Positions 61,998 to 64,000 of a stretch of DNA of 64,000 nt are shown here, piece after piece (the stretch's first letter is position 1; every line of letters begins with the position of its first letter). A model generated the notes under the pieces. That model did not search any database. It was not told the origin of the DNA and saw only the letters and a program-made list of their open reading frames with translations. Source of the stretch: Raineyella sp044508675 (GTDB lineage: Bacteria > Actinomycetota > Actinomycetes > Propionibacteriales > Propionibacteriaceae); contig JBIQHF010000013.1 in NCBI GenBank assembly GCA_044508675.1, positions 22,801-86,800 on the forward strand, read 5' to 3'. A program made the position numbers and the translations under genes.

Positions 61998-63313
61998 AGC
62001 AGCCTCTCCCCCTTCAGTACCTTCAGGACGAAGTCCTGCGTCTCGGCGGGTGTCTGTGGCGTCACCGCATCAAGGGGCGTCCACCGCTGCTGGATGGACG
62101 TGCTCACCTCGTTGTAGTACGGCGTCTGCGGCCGCGGCTTGGCCAGGTCCAGCGAGTCACGGATGGTATCGGCCATCGGGTACTTCGCCCGTACGTCCGG
62201 ATGGTCGTACGCAGCCTTGTCCGCCGGCGGGTTGCCGTTGGAGACGAAGTAGTAGGCCTGGTTCTCGGTCGAGATGATGCAGCTGATCGCCTCGTACGAC
62301 AGGTCGATGTGCTTGCTCTCGGCACCGACGCCGAGGACGATGCCACCGAACGGCGGCGCGGTGTCCTGGTCCGCGTGGACCCGTGGGTAGAGGGCCCACC
62401 CCATGTCGTCGAGCACGGACTGCTTGACGGTGCCCTGCTCGATGGCGCTCTGGGTGGCGGCGTAGACGAATGGCCAGTTGACCATGAAGGAACCCTCTGG
62501 ACTCTGCCAGTTGACCATGGTCACGTTCTCGTTCTGGGTGGTGATGCCGGGGCCACCCAGCCCCTTGTCCCCAATCGTCCCCACGATCCGGGCCGCCTCC
62601 TCACCGGCGGGAGTGTCCAGGCCGAGCTGGAGTTCCTCAGCGGGTGCCTCCGGGTTGAGGATGATCGGCTGGCCCTGCGACTCGTAGAGGGCGTTCACCC
62701 ACACGGTCATGGACTCCGAACGAATGCCCTGGACGCCAAGCTGCTTGCCGGTCTGCTCGGTGGCGGCCATCAACTGGTCCCAGGTCACTGGTTGGGACAT
62801 GTCGAGGCCGGCTTCCTGGGCGACCGACTTCTTGAACCAGAGCAGCTGGGTGTTCGCCCAGAACGGTACGGCGGCGACCTCGCCCTTCCAGGTGGCGCCC
62901 TTCACGGCGCCTTCCACGGCATTCTCGGTGGAGGAGGTCGCCAGCTCGGCCGGCACGGTGGCCAGGAAGCCCGGCTCGGCAAGTTCCGGCATGAACGGCG
63001 GGTCCAGGCTCATGATGTCCATGGACGTGTCGCCGGCGGCCAGGCGCCGGGCCAACTGTTCCCGCTGCGAACTCGCATCGCGTGGCAGCAGGGAGGTCTC
63101 GATCGTGTACTTTCCACCGGAGTCCGCGGAGCACCGTTTGGCGATCTCCGCTTGTCCACCGTCATCGGGGTTGATGTACCAGGTAAGTGTCGGCGACGCC
63201 GACCCACTCTGGGATGAGCAGCCACCCAGCACCAACACTGCGGCCAATCCGGTCACGAGTGTGAGTGCGAGTGTCCGCCTGCGTCGCCTTCGCAACGCGC
63301 GCGGCTGAACCAT
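61994..63313 (-). CDS. lpqY: LpqY-like trehalose-binding lipoprotein
   Basis: Extracytoplasmic binding protein of an ABC importer, 439 residues. A basic N-terminus and signal helix end in the lipobox LGGC (about residue 32). The mature start (TLTWYINPDDGGQAEIAKRC) and SLLPRDASSQREQLARRL closely resemble mycobacterial LpqY, the trehalose-specific component of LpqY-SugABC. GGAGGG lies 7 bases before the ATG at 63313. The gene order lpqY-sugA-sugB-sugC is conserved. Trehalose recycling or uptake is therefore likely; other disaccharides are possible. Confidence 0.82.
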   Translation of the reverse strand: MVQPRALRRRRRRTLALTLVTGLAAVLVLGGCSSQSGSASPTLTWYINPDDGGQAEIAKRCSADSGGKYTIETSLLPRDASSQREQLARRLAAGDTSMDIMSLDPPFMPELAEPGFLATVPAELATSSTENAVEGAVKGATWKGEVAAVPFWANTQLLWFKKSVAQEAGLDMSQPVTWDQLMAATEQTGKQLGVQGIRSESMTVWVNALYESQGQPIILNPEAPAEELQLGLDTPAGEEAARIVGTIGDKGLGGPGITTQNENVTMVNWQSPEGSFMVNWPFVYAATQSAIEQGTVKQSVLDDMGWALYPRVHADQDTAPPFGGIVLGVGAESKHIDLSYEAISCIISTENQAYYFVSNGNPPADKAAYDHPDVRAKYPMADTIRDSLDLAKPRPQTPYYNEVSTSIQQRWTPLDAVTPQTPAETQDFVLKVLKGERLL

Positions 63314-63565
63314 GTGCCTTCCCTCCACGTAATTGTGAACAGGCAAGGCCGATCCTGACCCTGGCCCGGACCGGCCCAATCGAGTAATCGGTTAGTCCAG
63401 CCTGTGCTCACCGCGACAGGTAGTCAAGAATTCTAGGGTGCCATTGTGGTCACAGACACACATAGTCACAGGAAAACGCGCGCCCCGCATCCAGAAGCAA
63501 TGCAAGGGCCGCCATCACTGCCCGGCCCTACGGACTAGGATGCGGGGGAGACACCGCCGAAGATT

Positions 63566-63880
63566 TCAGCGGGGATCGGGGAGATCCCGCCTGATCGCCT
63601 CGTGGTGTCGAACGACCTCGGAGACAATGAACGAGAGAAACTTCTCGGCGAACTCCGGATCCAGATGTGACTCGACGGCCAAGGACCGCAGCCGCTGGAT
63701 CTGCTCCGCCTCACGGACCGGATCGGCCGGCGGAAGGGCGTGCTGGGCTTTCAGGATGCCGACTCGCTGGGTGACCTTGAACCGCTCAGCGAGCAGGTGG
63801 ACGAGCGCGGCATCCATGTTGTCGATCGAGGCACGCAGACGATCCAACTCAGCCACGACATCCTGATCCGCATCGGTCAC
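63566..63880 (-). CDS. Chorismate mutase (AroQ type)
   Basis: The 104-residue all-helical enzyme converts chorismate to prephenate for Phe/Tyr synthesis. It has the AroQ pattern LRASIDNMDAALVHLLAERF (first-helix Arg and Asp), KAQHALP and the REAEQIQRLR helix. TATGGT 6 bases before the GTG at 63880 supports a leaderless start. Confidence 0.88.
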   Translation of the reverse strand: MTDADQDVVAELDRLRASIDNMDAALVHLLAERFKVTQRVGILKAQHALPPADPVREAEQIQRLRSLAVESHLDPEFAEKFLSFIVSEVVRHHEAIRRDLPDPR

Positions 63881-63892
63881 GGGACGACCATA
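63881..63892 (-). promoter_or_regulatory. Leaderless promoter -10 element for chorismate mutase
   Basis: TATGGT (63892-63887, minus strand), 6-base spacer, GTG at 63880. Confidence 0.55.
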
Positions 63893-63978
63893 TACCAGCG
63901 GGGCCTACCGCCGCGAAACGGCGGAGCATGACCCCCTGAAACTGTGCGGGGTGTTTGGTGGGTAATTGCGGATCGGGC

Positions 63979-64000
63979 CGAACACCACCAGGGGTGTTCG
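63979..64000. other. Inverted repeat at the window edge
   Basis: CGAACACC (63979-63986) and GGTGTTCG (63993-64000) form a perfect 8-base inverted repeat around a 6-base centre. It may be a terminator or operator of a gene beyond the window. Confidence 0.45.

Noticed and set aside
63449..63473. CRP-type site upstream of lpqY from repeated GTCACAG
   Set aside because: The half-sites are not in the TGTGA-N6-TCACA arrangement.

Overview
The window is high-GC (about 68 % by eye) actinobacterial chromosome, densely packed, with GTG starts, 4-base ATGA/GTGA overlaps and many leaderless genes. An acyl-CoA carboxylase set (pccB-accE-accA), a split coenzyme-B12 acyl-CoA mutase, and gene orders shared with the mycobacterial Rv3280-Rv3315 region point to Actinomycetia, perhaps the Propionibacteriales. 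The family assignment is inference. No rRNA, tRNA, CRISPR array, prophage or transposase was recognised.

Layout. 0-7.7 kb: carboxylase beta and epsilon subunits, maf, the decaprenyl-phospho-arabinose pair ubiA/dprE2, a degenerate PxpA-like gene, the biotin carboxylase/carrier subunit and an SDR. 7.7-15 kb: UbiB-family kinase-like protein, LpdA-type flavoprotein, purine nucleoside phosphorylase, phosphohexomutase, CPBP protease. 15-18.3 kb: a TPP riboswitch and NCS1 transporter, then an island holding an AbiEi/nuclease-like gene flanked by two different tandem-repeat arrays. 18.3-25.6 kb: metG, a small membrane protein, and a four-gene minus-strand operon (vWA lipoprotein, XpaC-like protein, substrate-binding-like protein, TelA). 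25.7-30.2 kb: adenosine deaminase, cytidine deaminase, M20 amidohydrolase and the mutase large subunit. 30.2-46.2 kb: housekeeping genes (a phosphotransferase, CNNM/CBS protein, folP2, purU, mdh, folD, purH, purN, sucCD, mutase B12 subunit) plus a double PknH-sensor protein. 46.5-56.1 kb: M23 peptidase, pcrA, a PLD enzyme, and a PspC-type kinase/response regulator divergent from a PspC/LiaF-like gene. 56.2-64 kb: guaA, cysK, an LpqY-SugABC-type trehalose transporter and chorismate mutase.

Metabolic logic. Propionyl-CoA carboxylation, methylmalonyl-CoA mutase and succinyl-CoA ligase enzymes are all here and could connect propionyl-CoA to the TCA cycle with malate dehydrogenase. Purine and pyrimidine synthesis and salvage are well represented, as are folate C1 functions (folD, purU, purN, purH). 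Envelope functions (DPA precursors, M23 peptidase, PLD enzyme, PspC/LiaF signalling, PknH-sensor protein, TelA operon) form a second theme.

The best candidate for an undescribed system is the 20.8-25.6 kb operon. It joins a TelA/XpaC pair to two homologous extracytoplasmic binding proteins, one of them fused to a von Willebrand A domain. Other points worth attention are the repeat-flanked AbiEi/nuclease gene, the degenerate PxpA homologue, a strong excess of the palindrome CGTACG, and a uniform class of leaderless promoters that fixes many start codons.
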